A stretch of 64,000 bases of DNA from Bin94 sp965215535 (GCA_965215535.1 OZ244063.1:2604001-2668000); one strand, 5' to 3'; positions 37,670 to 47,254 are shown, numbered from the stretch's first letter. The notes: generated from the letters alone by a model not told the origin. Numbers and translations: made by a program.

Positions 37670-38095
37670 CGCCCCCACAGACCCCGAAATCCTGATCGGG
37701 CACCTGCGGGGGCGGGACCGACCGCAACCCGGCGCGATAACCGCCTGCGGCGCGAACGGCTTGGATCGTTGGTTCGGCTTAGTGGCCGAAGCGGCGATCG
37801 CTTGCCCTTGCCGGGTTGGGCTGGGTACTGTGACTGATCAAGGGATCACCTCCTTTTCCTGGGGTTCAACATCGGGCGGGACAGTGTGTCCTACGCGAGC
37901 CCGGAGTTCCATTGCCAGTCGGCAATGGCCAGGCGCGACCCTGTCTGAACGGGGCCGTGAAGCCAATGTGGGGAAGGGTGCGGGAAAGCGCAAGCCCGAA
38001 GGTGCGGGCGAGGGGGGTGCAGGACAGCGACAGGGTCGTCCATTCACTCTTTGCGACGCCCCCCGGTGCTACCCCCGACCGTTTCCGCTGGCTGC
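37670..38095. other. Intergenic region with strong RNA-like secondary structure
   Basis: 426 bp without a supported gene. It contains an 8-bp hairpin with a 4-nt loop (37909-37928, CCATTGCC/GGCAATGG) and a perfect long-range 10-bp inverted repeat, CGACCCTGTC (37936-37945) with GACAGGGTCG (38029-38038), enclosing further small hairpins. GGATCACCTCCTTT (37843-37856) equals the usual 3' tail of 16S rRNA; on the minus strand it is a perfect extended Shine-Dalgarno. Possible structured RNA or group II intron fragment; not established. Confidence 0.35.
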
Positions 38096-38836
38096 TCAGG
38101 CGGCCCGGTAGGCCCGGCGGAAGGCGAAGACGCTGACCAGGAGCGCGATCCCGATCCAGGCGACGCCCCAGGTCATGGTCGGAATGCCCGTCAGCTCGGC
38201 GAGCATGGCCGCATCGGAGCGGAGGTGGGGGCGATCCAGCACATCGCTCTTGATGTCCAGGATCGCATAGAGGCAGCTCGTCAGCCCCAGCGTGGTCATG
38301 AGAATGCGATTGACGCCGTCGCCCAGCTTGCGTCCGGCCAGAATCATGACGAGCCCGAAGGCGAGCCCGAAGGCGATTCCGAAGATGTTGTCGCGCACGT
38401 AGAAGATGGTGAGCGCCACAACCATGATTCCCATCAGGAATACCGGAATCCGGGCCGGAATCCGCCTGGTCCCCGCAACCCCCAGGATCGCCACTCCCCA
38501 GAGGAGGCTGCCGAGATAGCCGGCCGAGAGGGTGATGAAGGCGTTCCCGCCGGGGCAGTGGCAGGCGCCTCCCTGGTACTGGTTGAGGACGATCTTCTCA
38601 ATGGTGCCGCCGGTTGCCACCGCAGCGATGGCGTGACTGATCTCGTGCAGCATCACCACAAAAATCTTGAGCGGGTAGATCGCCGGGGTTTCCCACAGGA
38701 ACCAGAGCGCGGCGAAGTAGAGCCCAAAGCCGGCGAGAAAGACGGTCTTCCGCTTCCAGGGCGCTCGCGGGTCCGGTGGGGGCGCGCCCTCGCCGGCAGG
38801 AGCGTCGGCCCTGCGGTGGTGTCCGCGTGCGGTCAT
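38096..38836 (-). CDS. M50B-family membrane metalloprotease
   Basis: 246 residues from ATG 38836. About six hydrophobic segments after a ~30-residue Pro/Arg-rich cytoplasmic start. Zinc motif HEISH at 64-68 (VMLHEISHAIAAVATGG) identifies the M50B-like family. A second conserved segment is GNAFITLSAGYLGSLLWG. Distantly related to site-2 proteases; the substrate is unknown and some M50B members may not be classic intramembrane proteases. Divergent from the TlpA-like gene. Confidence 0.82.
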   Translation of the reverse strand: MTARGHHRRADAPAGEGAPPPDPRAPWKRKTVFLAGFGLYFAALWFLWETPAIYPLKIFVVMLHEISHAIAAVATGGTIEKIVLNQYQGGACHCPGGNAFITLSAGYLGSLLWGVAILGVAGTRRIPARIPVFLMGIMVVALTIFYVRDNIFGIAFGLAFGLVMILAGRKLGDGVNRILMTTLGLTSCLYAILDIKSDVLDRPHLRSDAAMLAELTGIPTMTWGVAWIGIALLVSVFAFRRAYRAA

Positions 38837-39088
38837 TGTCGTCCTCGCTGATCCTGGAGCCTGTTTTTCGGTTCGGTGGCGGAGATGCGACCCGTGCCGG
38901 ACAGCCGCAAAAGCGCCATGCCGGAGCCGCTCCTCCGGTGGCGGATGAGCGCCGCGCCGATCCGTGCAGTGTATCGCCTCCGCCCACGAAGTCAAGGAAG
39001 CACTACGGATGAGGGGCCGCCCGGGATTCGCCGCGATGCCGGGCCAGGGGGGAGGGGAAAGCCGCAGCGCCCTGTATCCGGTCCGCGA

Positions 39089-39116
39089 TTGGCCGTTTTC
39101 CAGCCCTTTGTACTAC
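39089..39116 (+). promoter_or_regulatory. Candidate promoter for the TlpA-permease unit
   Basis: TTGGCC (39089-39094), a 16-bp spacer and TACTAC (39111-39116) lie ~70 bp upstream of the GTG start, in the 349-bp divergent spacer (38837-39185). The rest of that spacer shows nothing recognisable. Confidence 0.35.
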
Positions 39117-39185
39117 CTTCCCTTTGGTCCACTCCACCTTTCGCCGTCAACCACGAATCAACGCCAACCGGGCATCGTCGATACC

Positions 39186-39770
39186 GTGAACCGCAATCCA
39201 CTCGCATCCACCCGTCGCCACCTTCTCCGTTCCCTCCTGTCGGCGTCCGAACGCCCCCGCCGCAGATCCGCCCCGATCCTCCTCGCACTTCTCGCTGCGG
39301 GGTGCGTGGGCGACCGCATGGCTCCCGATGTCGGAAATCCGGCACCGCCCTTCGAGGCCGTCACCCTGGATGGCGCCGCCATCGCCAGTACCGAGTTGGC
39401 AGGCACCCCCTACATGCTGAATATCTGGGCCACCTGGTGCGCTCCCTGCCGCGACGAGATGCCCAAGCTCGAGCAGCTTTACCGGAGCTACGCCGACCGG
39501 GGCTTCCAGGTGGTGGGCGTCAGTGTGGACGACAGCGGTTCGCGCGACCAGATCGTTGCCTTTACCGAAGAGGTCGGCGTCACCTTTCCGATCTATCACG
39601 AACCGAGCTGGGCGATCATGGACGCCTACCTCCTGCTGGGGTTGCCCGGCACCTTCCTGATCGACAGCGACGGACGAATCGTGCGCAAGTGGACAGGTCC
39701 CTTTGAGCCGATGGATCAGGAGGTCCAGGAGAACGTTCGGGCGCTGCTCGACCCGGTCGCGGAGCAGTGA
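39186..39770 (+). CDS. TlpA-like thioredoxin-fold lipoprotein
   Basis: 194 residues from GTG 39186. Lipobox LLAAGC with Cys40 indicates anchoring in the envelope. The thioredoxin fold carries the redox motif WCAPC at 84-88 and the cis-Pro region LPGTFLID, with GVSVDDSGSRDQI between. Likely a periplasmic thiol reductase for cytochrome c maturation or disulfide repair. Its stop overlaps the start of the permease as GTGA, so the two are translationally coupled; whether they work together is unknown. Confidence 0.88.
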   Translation: MNRNPLASTRRHLLRSLLSASERPRRRSAPILLALLAAGCVGDRMAPDVGNPAPPFEAVTLDGAAIASTELAGTPYMLNIWATWCAPCRDEMPKLEQLYRSYADRGFQVVGVSVDDSGSRDQIVAFTEEVGVTFPIYHEPSWAIMDAYLLLGLPGTFLIDSDGRIVRKWTGPFEPMDQEVQENVRALLDPVAEQ

Positions 39771-42031
39771 CCGACCCTTCCCGGCACTCCCCGGCACACT
39801 CCGGGACCCGACCGGACCACTCCCACGGCGCCGAACTGAGTCGCGACCTCGGGCTGATCTCGGCGCTGGCCATCGGGACCGGCACCATGATTGCGGCCGG
39901 AATCTTTACCCTTTCGGGGCTTGCGGTCGGCTATGTGGGCAGCGCGGCGATCGCCTCCTTCCTCCTGGCCGCGGTTGTGGCCACCTTCACCGCGCTCACC
40001 TACTGCGAATTCAGCTCCATCTATCCCCTCTCGGGCGAAGGCTACCTCTACGCGCGCAGAACCTTTCCGCCGCTTCTCGCCTATCTGGTCGGCTGGTGCA
40101 TTCTCCTTGGCTACGCCTCGTCGTGCGCCTTCTACATTGCCAGCCTCTCGACCTACTTCAACGAATTCGTCTGGCACATGCCCGTCGCAGCGCTCCCGGG
40201 ACTGATCTTTCTGGCAGCCCTCACCCTGCTCAACATGAAGGGAACCAAGGAGAGCGGCGCCTTCCAGATTGTTGTTACGATTGCCAAGATTGTGCTTCTG
40301 GCGTGGTTTGTTGTCGGGGGATTGGGGGACTTCGATTCGGCGGTCATTGCGGACCGCTTCAGCACCGACATTCCGCTGATTGCCTCGACGGCGGCGCTTG
40401 TCTTTATCACCTTCTTCGGATTTTCGGCAATTGCGGCCTCGGCGGGCGAGGTCGTCAATCCCACAAAAACCATTCCGCGCGCAATCTTTATTTCGATGAT
40501 TGTCGTCACAATTCTTTATGCGCTTGTGGTTCTGGTTGTTGTTGTGGCGGATCTGACCGAATACACCGAATCGGCGATGGGGGTGGCCGCGCGCGCCTTT
40601 CTCGGACCCGTTGGCGGCGCGGTCATTGTGGGCGGCGCGCTTTTTTCGATGATTTCGGCCTCGAACGCCTCGATTCTGGCCGGGTCGCGCGTGGCGCTCT
40701 CAATGAGTCGGCTGCGTCATCTGCCGGGCTTTCTGGGTCGGATCAGCGCCCGCACCCGCACGCCCGCGATCGCGCTCCTGGCCGTCGGCGTCGCCATCGC
40801 GGCCTTTGCTGTTCTGCTGCCCCTCGAGGAGCTCGCCCACTTCGCCAACTTCGTGTTGTTGCTTGCGCTCTGCCTGGTCAATGCGGCGCTGATTGTGCAT
40901 CGCCGGCGCTTTCCCGATATCGAGCGCCCCTTTCGGGTTCCGCTGGTTCCGCTTCTGCCCGGCCTCGGAATTGTCGCCAATCTCTATCTCATCGTTCAGA
41001 TTCCGGCCCAGGGTCATATTCAGCCGGTCATTCTGGGCGCTCTGGCGCTTGCCGCGGGACTCTTTGCCTATGCGGCCTGGCGCGGCTCCCGCTTCGACGT
41101 CCCCGATGCGACCGGTCCCGAGTCGCGGGTTGTTGCGCTCAGAGCCTCGCCGCGCACCGCCTCCTTTCGCATTCTCCTTCCCATTCACAATCCGCATACC
41201 GCCCCGTCGCTGTTGCGCATTGCGGCGTCGCTGGCCGCCGGTCGCAATGGCCGCATCACCCTTCTGCGCGTGGTTCAGCTTCCCGATCAGTTGCCGCCCG
41301 AGATGGCGCAGCGCGAAATCGGCGAAGAGGCCGCAGTGCTGGCCAAGCTCCAGGCGCTGGAGAGCGAAATTGGCGTTCCGATCACGACCGAAATCCGCCT
41401 GGGACGCAATGTGGCGCGGGCTGTTCTGGAATCGGCGCGCGCAGATCGCTCCCATCTGATTCTTCTGGGGTGGAAGGGCTTTACCACAACAACGCGCAAA
41501 ATCCTGGGCGAGGTCACCGACGAAGTTGTGCGCCTGGGCCGGGCCGACATTCTGCTGGTCAAGTTCGGTGCCGAGCGCACCGTGCCGCGCCGCATTCTGC
41601 TGCCCACGGCCGGGGGAAGACACGCGCAAAAGGCGCAGAGCTATGCAGTGGGACTCGCCGCCGAGGGTGGAGAGGTGGCGCTTGCAGCCTTTATCGCCAA
41701 TGCGGAGGCCGCCGCCGGGGGGAGCCCGGGCGATATCGAGACGCGCCGGGCTGAGGCCGAAGAGCGCCTGCAGGAAGAGCGTGCCGCGCTGCCGGCCGAT
41801 GCGCCGGTGACGACCCGGGTTGTGGAGGGAACGGGGGTGGTGGAGGGCATTGCAGGTGCGGCCGCCGGATTCGATGCGGTCATGGTGGGTGCGGCCGAGG
41901 ACAGCTTTTCGCACCGCATTCTCTTTGGCACAATTCCCGAACGGATTGCGCGCGAGGCCACGGCCACGGTCATGGTCTTCAAGAGCCACGACCGGGTGCG
42001 GGCCTTCCTGGGGCGGGTTGCCGCAGATTGA
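39767..42031 (+). CDS. APC-family amino-acid permease fused to two UspA domains
   Basis: 754 residues from GTG 39767. Residues ~25-455 form about 12 membrane helices of the amino acid-polyamine-organocation family (GTGTMIAAGIFTLSG, EFSSIYPLSGEGYLYARR, FFGFSAIAASAGEVVNPTKTIPRAI). Residues ~460-605 and ~607-745 are two universal-stress-protein domains; the first has GWKGFTTTTRKILGEV and DILLVKF, the second GAAEDSFSHRILFGTIPERIA. The C-terminal domains probably sense nucleotide or stress state on the cytoplasmic face. Substrate not assignable. Confidence 0.88.
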   Translation: MTDPSRHSPAHSGTRPDHSHGAELSRDLGLISALAIGTGTMIAAGIFTLSGLAVGYVGSAAIASFLLAAVVATFTALTYCEFSSIYPLSGEGYLYARRTFPPLLAYLVGWCILLGYASSCAFYIASLSTYFNEFVWHMPVAALPGLIFLAALTLLNMKGTKESGAFQIVVTIAKIVLLAWFVVGGLGDFDSAVIADRFSTDIPLIASTAALVFITFFGFSAIAASAGEVVNPTKTIPRAIFISMIVVTILYALVVLVVVVADLTEYTESAMGVAARAFLGPVGGAVIVGGALFSMISASNASILAGSRVALSMSRLRHLPGFLGRISARTRTPAIALLAVGVAIAAFAVLLPLEELAHFANFVLLLALCLVNAALIVHRRRFPDIERPFRVPLVPLLPGLGIVANLYLIVQIPAQGHIQPVILGALALAAGLFAYAAWRGSRFDVPDATGPESRVVALRASPRTASFRILLPIHNPHTAPSLLRIAASLAAGRNGRITLLRVVQLPDQLPPEMAQREIGEEAAVLAKLQALESEIGVPITTEIRLGRNVARAVLESARADRSHLILLGWKGFTTTTRKILGEVTDEVVRLGRADILLVKFGAERTVPRRILLPTAGGRHAQKAQSYAVGLAAEGGEVALAAFIANAEAAAGGSPGDIETRRAEAEERLQEERAALPADAPVTTRVVEGTGVVEGIAGAAAGFDAVMVGAAEDSFSHRILFGTIPERIAREATATVMVFKSHDRVRAFLGRVAAD

Positions 42032-42198
42032 CTTGTGCGGGAGGCGGGAGGAATCGACTTGTCCGGCCGGATCGCTTGCGATTGTGCGATCGGCATGATC
42101 TTGCGTCACCACAACATGAATTTGCACAACAACGGAAAAATTGTATCGCAACGGGAGCCCGCTGCGGAGGAGAATCATGAAATGAGGAGAGCCGCGCA

Positions 42199-43257
42199 AT
42201 GAAAATTCGCGTCATTGATCGCGCCGAGATCCTGTCCCTGATCGCCATGGACGATGCAATTGACGCCATGGCGCGGGCCTTCGGAGCCCTTGCGGCGGGC
42301 CGGGCCGAGATGCCGATTCGCACGGGATTGTCGAGCGGGCCGGGAACCACGCTCTTCATGCCGGCGCGCCTGGGGCCGCCCCTGCCCGAGGAGCGCGACC
42401 GGCGGAGAGGCGCCCCTGCAGACGAAGGGAAGCGCGCAGGCGAAGCGGGCGAACTCGCAATCAAGATTGTCTCGATCTTTCCCGAAAACCGGTCGCGGGG
42501 CCTCCCCTCGATCAATGGCGCAATCCTGGTGCTCGACGACGAAACCGGAGCGCCCACCGCAATCATGGACGCCGGCGAGCTGACCGCAATTCGCACCGCC
42601 GCCGCCGCCGGACTTGCAGCCCGCCTGCTCAGCCGCCCCGATTCGCGCGTGTTGACGATCTTTGGCGCAGGTGTGCAGGCGCCCCGCCAGATCGAAGCCA
42701 TGCGCGCCGTCCGCCCGATCGAGGAGGTGCGCGTGCTGTCTCGGGGGGGCGAATCGGCGAAACGACTGGCAGAATCGCTGACCGGGGTCGAGGCGCGCGC
42801 GGTGACCGACCCCGAATGCGCAGTTCGGGATGCCGACATTGTTGTGGCTGTCACCACTGCGCGCACCCCGCTCTTCGATGGCCGCACCCTCTCGCCCGGC
42901 ACCCACATCAGCGGCAGCGGCAGCTTCATGCCCGATCACCGCGAAATCGACAGCGCGGTTGTGGCACGGGCGCGTATTGTGGTCGAGGAGCGCAGGGCGG
43001 CGCTGGCCGAGGCGGGCGACCTGCTGATTCCGATCGCGGAGGGGCTGCTTCCCCCCGATCCGCCCCTTGTCGAGCTGGGAGAGATCGTCAATGGAACCGC
43101 TCCGGGGGGCAATGCGGGCCGCGACCTGACCTTCTTCAAGTCTGTCGGCGTTGCCGTTCAGGATGTTGCGATCGGAGCCGAGGTGGCGCGCCGGGCGCAC
43201 AGCCTGCAGCACTCCCCCAACCCCGATTCCTCCGGACGAGAACGGAGGCAGCCATGA
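42199..43257 (+). CDS. Ornithine cyclodeaminase / mu-crystallin family protein
   Basis: 352 residues. An NAD(P)-dependent family that includes ornithine cyclodeaminase, alanine dehydrogenase (archaeal) and imine reductases. Evidence: MDDAIDAMARAFGALAAG, SINGAILVLDDETGAPTAIMDAGELTAIRTAAAAGLAARLL, Rossmann motif TIFGAGVQAPRQIEAM, and GTHISGSGSFMPDHREID. An insert with Arg/Glu/Ala-rich sequence lies near residues 65-85. GGAGGAG lies ~25 nt upstream and GGAG closer to the start. Stop overlaps the LCAT-like gene as ATGA. The specific substrate cannot be stated. Confidence 0.87.
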   Translation: MKIRVIDRAEILSLIAMDDAIDAMARAFGALAAGRAEMPIRTGLSSGPGTTLFMPARLGPPLPEERDRRRGAPADEGKRAGEAGELAIKIVSIFPENRSRGLPSINGAILVLDDETGAPTAIMDAGELTAIRTAAAAGLAARLLSRPDSRVLTIFGAGVQAPRQIEAMRAVRPIEEVRVLSRGGESAKRLAESLTGVEARAVTDPECAVRDADIVVAVTTARTPLFDGRTLSPGTHISGSGSFMPDHREIDSAVVARARIVVEERRAALAEAGDLLIPIAEGLLPPDPPLVELGEIVNGTAPGGNAGRDLTFFKSVGVAVQDVAIGAEVARRAHSLQHSPNPDSSGRERRQP

Positions 43258-44612
43258 CGGATCCGCAAGCGAAGGCGGACAGAGCGCGCCCCCTGATTTC
43301 GCCGGTGATTGTGATTCCGGGGATTACCGCGTCCGATCTTCACGATGAATACGGGATTCCCCCCGAAGCGGTGTGGACCACCCTGCGCACGAAGAGCTAC
43401 GACCGGATTGCGCTGCACCCGCAGGATTCGCGCTACGAATTGCACGGACCGGCCCGGATCGCTCCCCGGGGGCCCTTTCCCATGGCCTATGCGGAGCTGA
43501 TCGAGGAGCTGCGCGACGGCCTGACCGAAGAGGCCGGAGATGTGGTACCGGTCTTCCCCTTCGGCTACGACTGGCGGATGGCGCTCGATCGGACCGAAGA
43601 GCGGCTCGCCAGCTTCCTGGACGAGGTTGTGCAGCGCACCCTTCTGCTTCGCCACTACCGCGACAATGCAGCCTATGCGGCAGCCCCCACAGTCAGTCTG
43701 ATCGGCCACTCCATGGGCGGACTGCTGATTGCCGGCTACCTGGAACGGCACGGGGCCGCCCGCATCGACAGGGTGGTCACCCTGGGAACGCCCTTTCAGG
43801 GTTCGCACGAGGCCATTCTCAAGCTCACCACCGGAACCAGCGATCTTGACGACAACCCCGGAGCCAGCCGCGAACGACGCGCCGCCCGCCTCATGCCCGC
43901 GCTCTATCACCTGCTGCCCTCCTTTCCCGGGGCGCTGCGGGTCGATGAAGGCATGACCGCCGACATCTTCGATCCCCGTGCCTGGCAACCGAGTGTGGTG
44001 CGCACCATCGACGCCCATCTGCGCGACTGGGAGATCGGGGGCGAGACGCTCTTCCGGGAGATGCTCGAGACTGCGCGCGCGTATCGCGACCGGGTGGCTG
44101 GGTTGCGGCTGCGCCCCACCGGCCCCGCAGACTCCACACATGCCGATCCGACGCTCCTCGCCACGGGGGATTGGCTGGCCATCGTCGGCGTCGATGCCGA
44201 GACGCGCATCGCGCTCCGCATTCGGCGGGATCCCGAGGGCGCGCCCCGCTTCGATCTGCGATCAGAGGAGCGTCACAACGCCTGGGAACATGACAATCCG
44301 GCGGTCCGGCGCTCGACCGGCGATGGCACCGTCCCGCTCGCGGGGGCGATTCCTCCCTTCATGGACGAAGGCCGCCTGGTCTGTGTCCGGCCGTGCGATT
44401 TCGGCTACTGGGAGCTGCGCGACCGCACCCTCGCGGGATCGAGCGGACTGCACAGCGCGCTGCCCCGCATGAATCTGGTCCACCGCCTTGCGCTGCACTT
44501 CCTCGCCGGCAAGGACGACCGCTACGGCAATATCTGGGGACGGCGCGTACCCGGGGTTGCTACCTGGGAACCGCCCCTGCCCCTCGCAGAGAAGGATCGC
44601 AACACCGCCTGA
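43254..44612 (+). CDS. LCAT-like alpha/beta hydrolase (lipase/acyltransferase)
   Basis: 452 residues from ATG 43254. N-terminal PVIVIPGITASDL resembles the lid/oxyanion start of the lecithin:cholesterol acyltransferase family. The nucleophile elbow is GHSMGG with Ser153, followed by RVVTLGTPFQGS. Late acidic and His residues (STGDGTVPLAG and LHSALPRMNLVH) fit the triad. No signal peptide is visible, so it may be cytoplasmic. Coupled to the ornithine-cyclodeaminase-like gene by ATGA; the metabolic link is unclear. Confidence 0.82.
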   Translation: MTDPQAKADRARPLISPVIVIPGITASDLHDEYGIPPEAVWTTLRTKSYDRIALHPQDSRYELHGPARIAPRGPFPMAYAELIEELRDGLTEEAGDVVPVFPFGYDWRMALDRTEERLASFLDEVVQRTLLLRHYRDNAAYAAAPTVSLIGHSMGGLLIAGYLERHGAARIDRVVTLGTPFQGSHEAILKLTTGTSDLDDNPGASRERRAARLMPALYHLLPSFPGALRVDEGMTADIFDPRAWQPSVVRTIDAHLRDWEIGGETLFREMLETARAYRDRVAGLRLRPTGPADSTHADPTLLATGDWLAIVGVDAETRIALRIRRDPEGAPRFDLRSEERHNAWEHDNPAVRRSTGDGTVPLAGAIPPFMDEGRLVCVRPCDFGYWELRDRTLAGSSGLHSALPRMNLVHRLALHFLAGKDDRYGNIWGRRVPGVATWEPPLPLAEKDRNTA

Positions 44613-44755
44613 CCCCGCCCGGCCCTGGCGCCCCTAACGCCATTCGGCATCCTGGCATTCCGGCGCACGCCGCTCCTGGCCGCAATCGGCAATTCCGGCG
44701 GTCGCTCCCGGCCTGCCAATGAATCGGCAAGGGAAGCTGCCAGGCCAGGTCGCCG

Positions 44756-46504
44756 TCAGGTCACCCCGGTGCGACCCCTCTCCCTGCGGACACTCCCCGA
44801 GCCTGCGGCCGGCCCTCCCAGAGGCTCCCCGCGCTGCGCGGCCGCAAAGCGATGATCCTGCCCGGCCTGCGGAGCATCATCCACCGCCGCCACCACGCGC
44901 CACAACGCATCACCCTGCCCCAGCGCGCCCACATCCGCCCACGCCTCCTCGCCCGGCAACCCGGTCGCCACCGCATCCGGCGCATCGTCGCTGTTGCCGC
45001 GCATGGTGTTGTGGCCCCAGCGCGATGGCGTGATCACCGTATCGGCCATCTCGATCGTATGCTCGGTGATCGTCGTATCGGCCATCGTCATCGTGTCTGC
45101 GGTGATCATCATCTCCTGCATCTCCTCGGCGGTAATCACAAATTCGACCCGCCGATTCGGCCCCATCTCGCGAAAGCTGTTCGTCTCCACAAAGGGCATC
45201 GTTTCGCCATGCGAGATCGCGCTCAGCCGGTTCGCCGCAATCCCGTTGCCGGTCAGGAAGTCAAAAACATTCGCCGCCCGCGCCATTCCCAGATCGTAGT
45301 TGTACTGTTCGTCGCCGATATCGTCGGCATGTCCCTCAATGCTGAGCATCACCGATGGATGCGCGCGGAGAGCGTCGATCTTCTCGCGCAGCATCGCCTC
45401 GTTCTCTTCATTGATCGCGGATTCGTCAAAGACGTAGAGAAGTCTCTGGGCAATGACCTCGCGCACAGCGGCCGGCAGAGGTCGCCCAACCATTGTGGTA
45501 TCGACGGTGACAACCATGCGTGGCGTAATTGTCGTATCGGCGCGCATTACGGTGTAGGGCGTAATCATGGTATCCGGTTTGATGGTCGGAATCGCCACCG
45601 AGGCCAGAACCCCAAACTTGCGCGAGAGGAAGGTCGATCCGGCATCGTGCAGAAGCCCCAGCCCGAAGGCGCCCACCCGCACATAGCCCAGATCCACCTG
45701 GACGCCGCTGTTGACGTCGATGCCGTTGTACTCGGCCATCAGACTGATCTGGCGGTTGCCGCCAATTCCGATATGCGCACCGACGCCGCCAAAGGCGCCC
45801 TGCGCGCTGCCATCGGCGTGAAAATCGTGCAGATCGTCGCCCGCCGAGAAGAGTCCCGTTCCCCAGCCTCCGGTCAGGCTGATCGAGCTGGCGGCCGAGA
45901 TCGGCAGATGCGCCGTCGCCACCGCATAGGGAGTCAGGTTGCCGCTGAACTCGTCGTCGTCATCGTGCCCGACCGTGCTGTGCAGGCGTGAATCCGGATA
46001 CCCGAGCCGGTTGGGCTGAAATTCGTATGAGTAGCGGTCGCCGAAGGTGGGAGATGTCACATAGCGTGCGCCCAGAGCCAGATCGAAGTTGCGGATCGAT
46101 GCGGGTAGAACCGAAATCCGCGCAAAACCGCCCAGCATGGTGCCGCCCTCTTCCTCGTCGGCAAAGTGCTGCAGCGAGGCCCCGATCTCGACCCGGTTGA
46201 AGAGCCCTAGCGCGATCGAGCCATCGGACAGCCACTTCTCGTATTGCGAACCCGGCGTAATGAGGTGGCCATGAGGGTCCACGATCACGAACTCCGGAAT
46301 CGAGGCCATAAAGCCCGAGTAGGTGCCGGTGAAGGCCAGATGCGGAAGAACCGAGGCCGCAGGGATGTCGATCAGCCCCGAGCCATAGCGCAGGGTACTC
46401 GGCATCCTCTGGGACTGGGCCGGCTGCGCCATCGTGGCGGCGAGTCCCGCAACAAGCAGGAAGGCGGCCAACGACGAAGCGGTGCGAAAGCTGGAGAAGC
46501 GCAT
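44756..46504 (-). CDS. OmpA-family outer-membrane protein with C-terminal extension
   Basis: 582 residues from ATG 46504, with GGAGG 10 nt upstream (ATG 46513 is too close to it). Signal peptide to ~residue 32 (ending PAQSQ). About 35-330 is an outer-membrane barrel (alternating hydrophobic strands with short turns). About 345-455 is an OmpA/MotB peptidoglycan-binding domain (SIEGHADDIGDEQYNYDLGMARA, AISHGETMPF, GPNRRVEFVI). Two Met/Thr-rich stretches (repeated ADTTIT, TITPRMVV) flank it, and an unusual ~90-residue Ala/Gly/Asp-rich tail follows. Probably anchors the outer membrane to the wall. Confidence 0.86.
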   Translation of the reverse strand: MRFSSFRTASSLAAFLLVAGLAATMAQPAQSQRMPSTLRYGSGLIDIPAASVLPHLAFTGTYSGFMASIPEFVIVDPHGHLITPGSQYEKWLSDGSIALGLFNRVEIGASLQHFADEEEGGTMLGGFARISVLPASIRNFDLALGARYVTSPTFGDRYSYEFQPNRLGYPDSRLHSTVGHDDDDEFSGNLTPYAVATAHLPISAASSISLTGGWGTGLFSAGDDLHDFHADGSAQGAFGGVGAHIGIGGNRQISLMAEYNGIDVNSGVQVDLGYVRVGAFGLGLLHDAGSTFLSRKFGVLASVAIPTIKPDTMITPYTVMRADTTITPRMVVTVDTTMVGRPLPAAVREVIAQRLLYVFDESAINEENEAMLREKIDALRAHPSVMLSIEGHADDIGDEQYNYDLGMARAANVFDFLTGNGIAANRLSAISHGETMPFVETNSFREMGPNRRVEFVITAEEMQEMMITADTMTMADTTITEHTIEMADTVITPSRWGHNTMRGNSDDAPDAVATGLPGEEAWADVGALGQGDALWRVVAAVDDAPQAGQDHRFAAAQRGEPLGGPAAGSGSVRRERGRTGVT

Positions 46505-46581
46505 AGCGAACATGCCTCCGGATGCGACGCTCCGCACCCGGTCGGGAGGGAGCATACTGGAAAATGGTTGGGAACGCGACA

Positions 46582-46610
46582 ATAATAGGTGTTGCCGCAC
46601 GATTGGGCAA
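46582..46610 (-). promoter_or_regulatory. Sigma70-type promoter of the OmpA-family gene
   Basis: On the minus strand TTGCCC (46610-46605), a 17-bp spacer, and TATTAT (46587-46582) form a good -35/-10 pair with a leader of ~70 nt before the ATG at 46504. Confidence 0.55.
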
Positions 46611-46678
46611 GTTTCGCGTGTCGCGCGCGATTGGAACTTTCAACACCCACCGTCAACCCTGCACCAGAGAGCCAGCTC

Positions 46679-47254
46679 ATGCCCCGGACTCCTTCGCACC
46701 CCGCCGCCCTTCCGCTCCTCCTTCTTCTGCTTCCGCTGACCGCCTGCGTCGAAAACCCGCCCGAAGCCCCCGCCGATCCGCCGGCCGAAAGCCCATCCCA
46801 ATCCGCTCCCGCCGAGATGGCCACAGAGACGCCCCACCCCGAAGAGGCGGCCGTGGTCGCCGCCGTCGAGCAGCTATTCGAAGCCATGCGCACAGGCGAC
46901 AGCGAGATGGCGCGGGCCGTCTTCCACCCCGATGCCCGCCTGGGCCGCGCTGACGCCGACGGACTCTCCTTTAGCCCGGCCGAGGGCTTTATCGAGATGA
47001 TCGGGAGCCCCCGCGACGAGGTCTACGACGAGCCGATCTGGGACTGGACGGTGCAGGTGGATGGCCGCCTGGCCCAGATGTGGACCCGCTACGCCTTCTA
47101 CCAGGACGACAACTTTTCGCACTGCGGCTGGGAGGGATTTCAGCTCTACAGGGGCGAGAGCGGATGGCAGATCACGCAGTTGATCGACACCATGTATCGT
47201 GGCGACGACTGCTTCTATCCGCCGGGTCGCGAGGGCGCCGCAGATCCTGCCTGA
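46679..47254 (+). CDS. NTF2-like (SnoaL/DUF4440) lipoprotein
   Basis: 191 residues from ATG 46679. Signal peptide LPLLLLLLPLTAC with lipobox Cys23, then a Pro/Glu/Ala-rich linker (~25-55). About 58-180 is an NTF2-like cone fold (AAVEQLFEAMRTGDSEMARAVF, HPDARL, DGRLAQMWTRYAFY, GWEGFQLYRGESGWQITQLIDT). Such lipoproteins bind small ligands or act as accessory proteins; no catalytic residues are assigned. Two late Cys could pair. Divergent from the OmpA-family gene. Confidence 0.8.
   Translation: MPRTPSHPAALPLLLLLLPLTACVENPPEAPADPPAESPSQSAPAEMATETPHPEEAAVVAAVEQLFEAMRTGDSEMARAVFHPDARLGRADADGLSFSPAEGFIEMIGSPRDEVYDEPIWDWTVQVDGRLAQMWTRYAFYQDDNFSHCGWEGFQLYRGESGWQITQLIDTMYRGDDCFYPPGREGAADPA

Noticed and set aside
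37843..37856. Possible 3' end of a 16S rRNA gene
   Set aside because: Only the 14-nt tail matches; the preceding sequence has no 16S helix 45 or decoding-site sequence.
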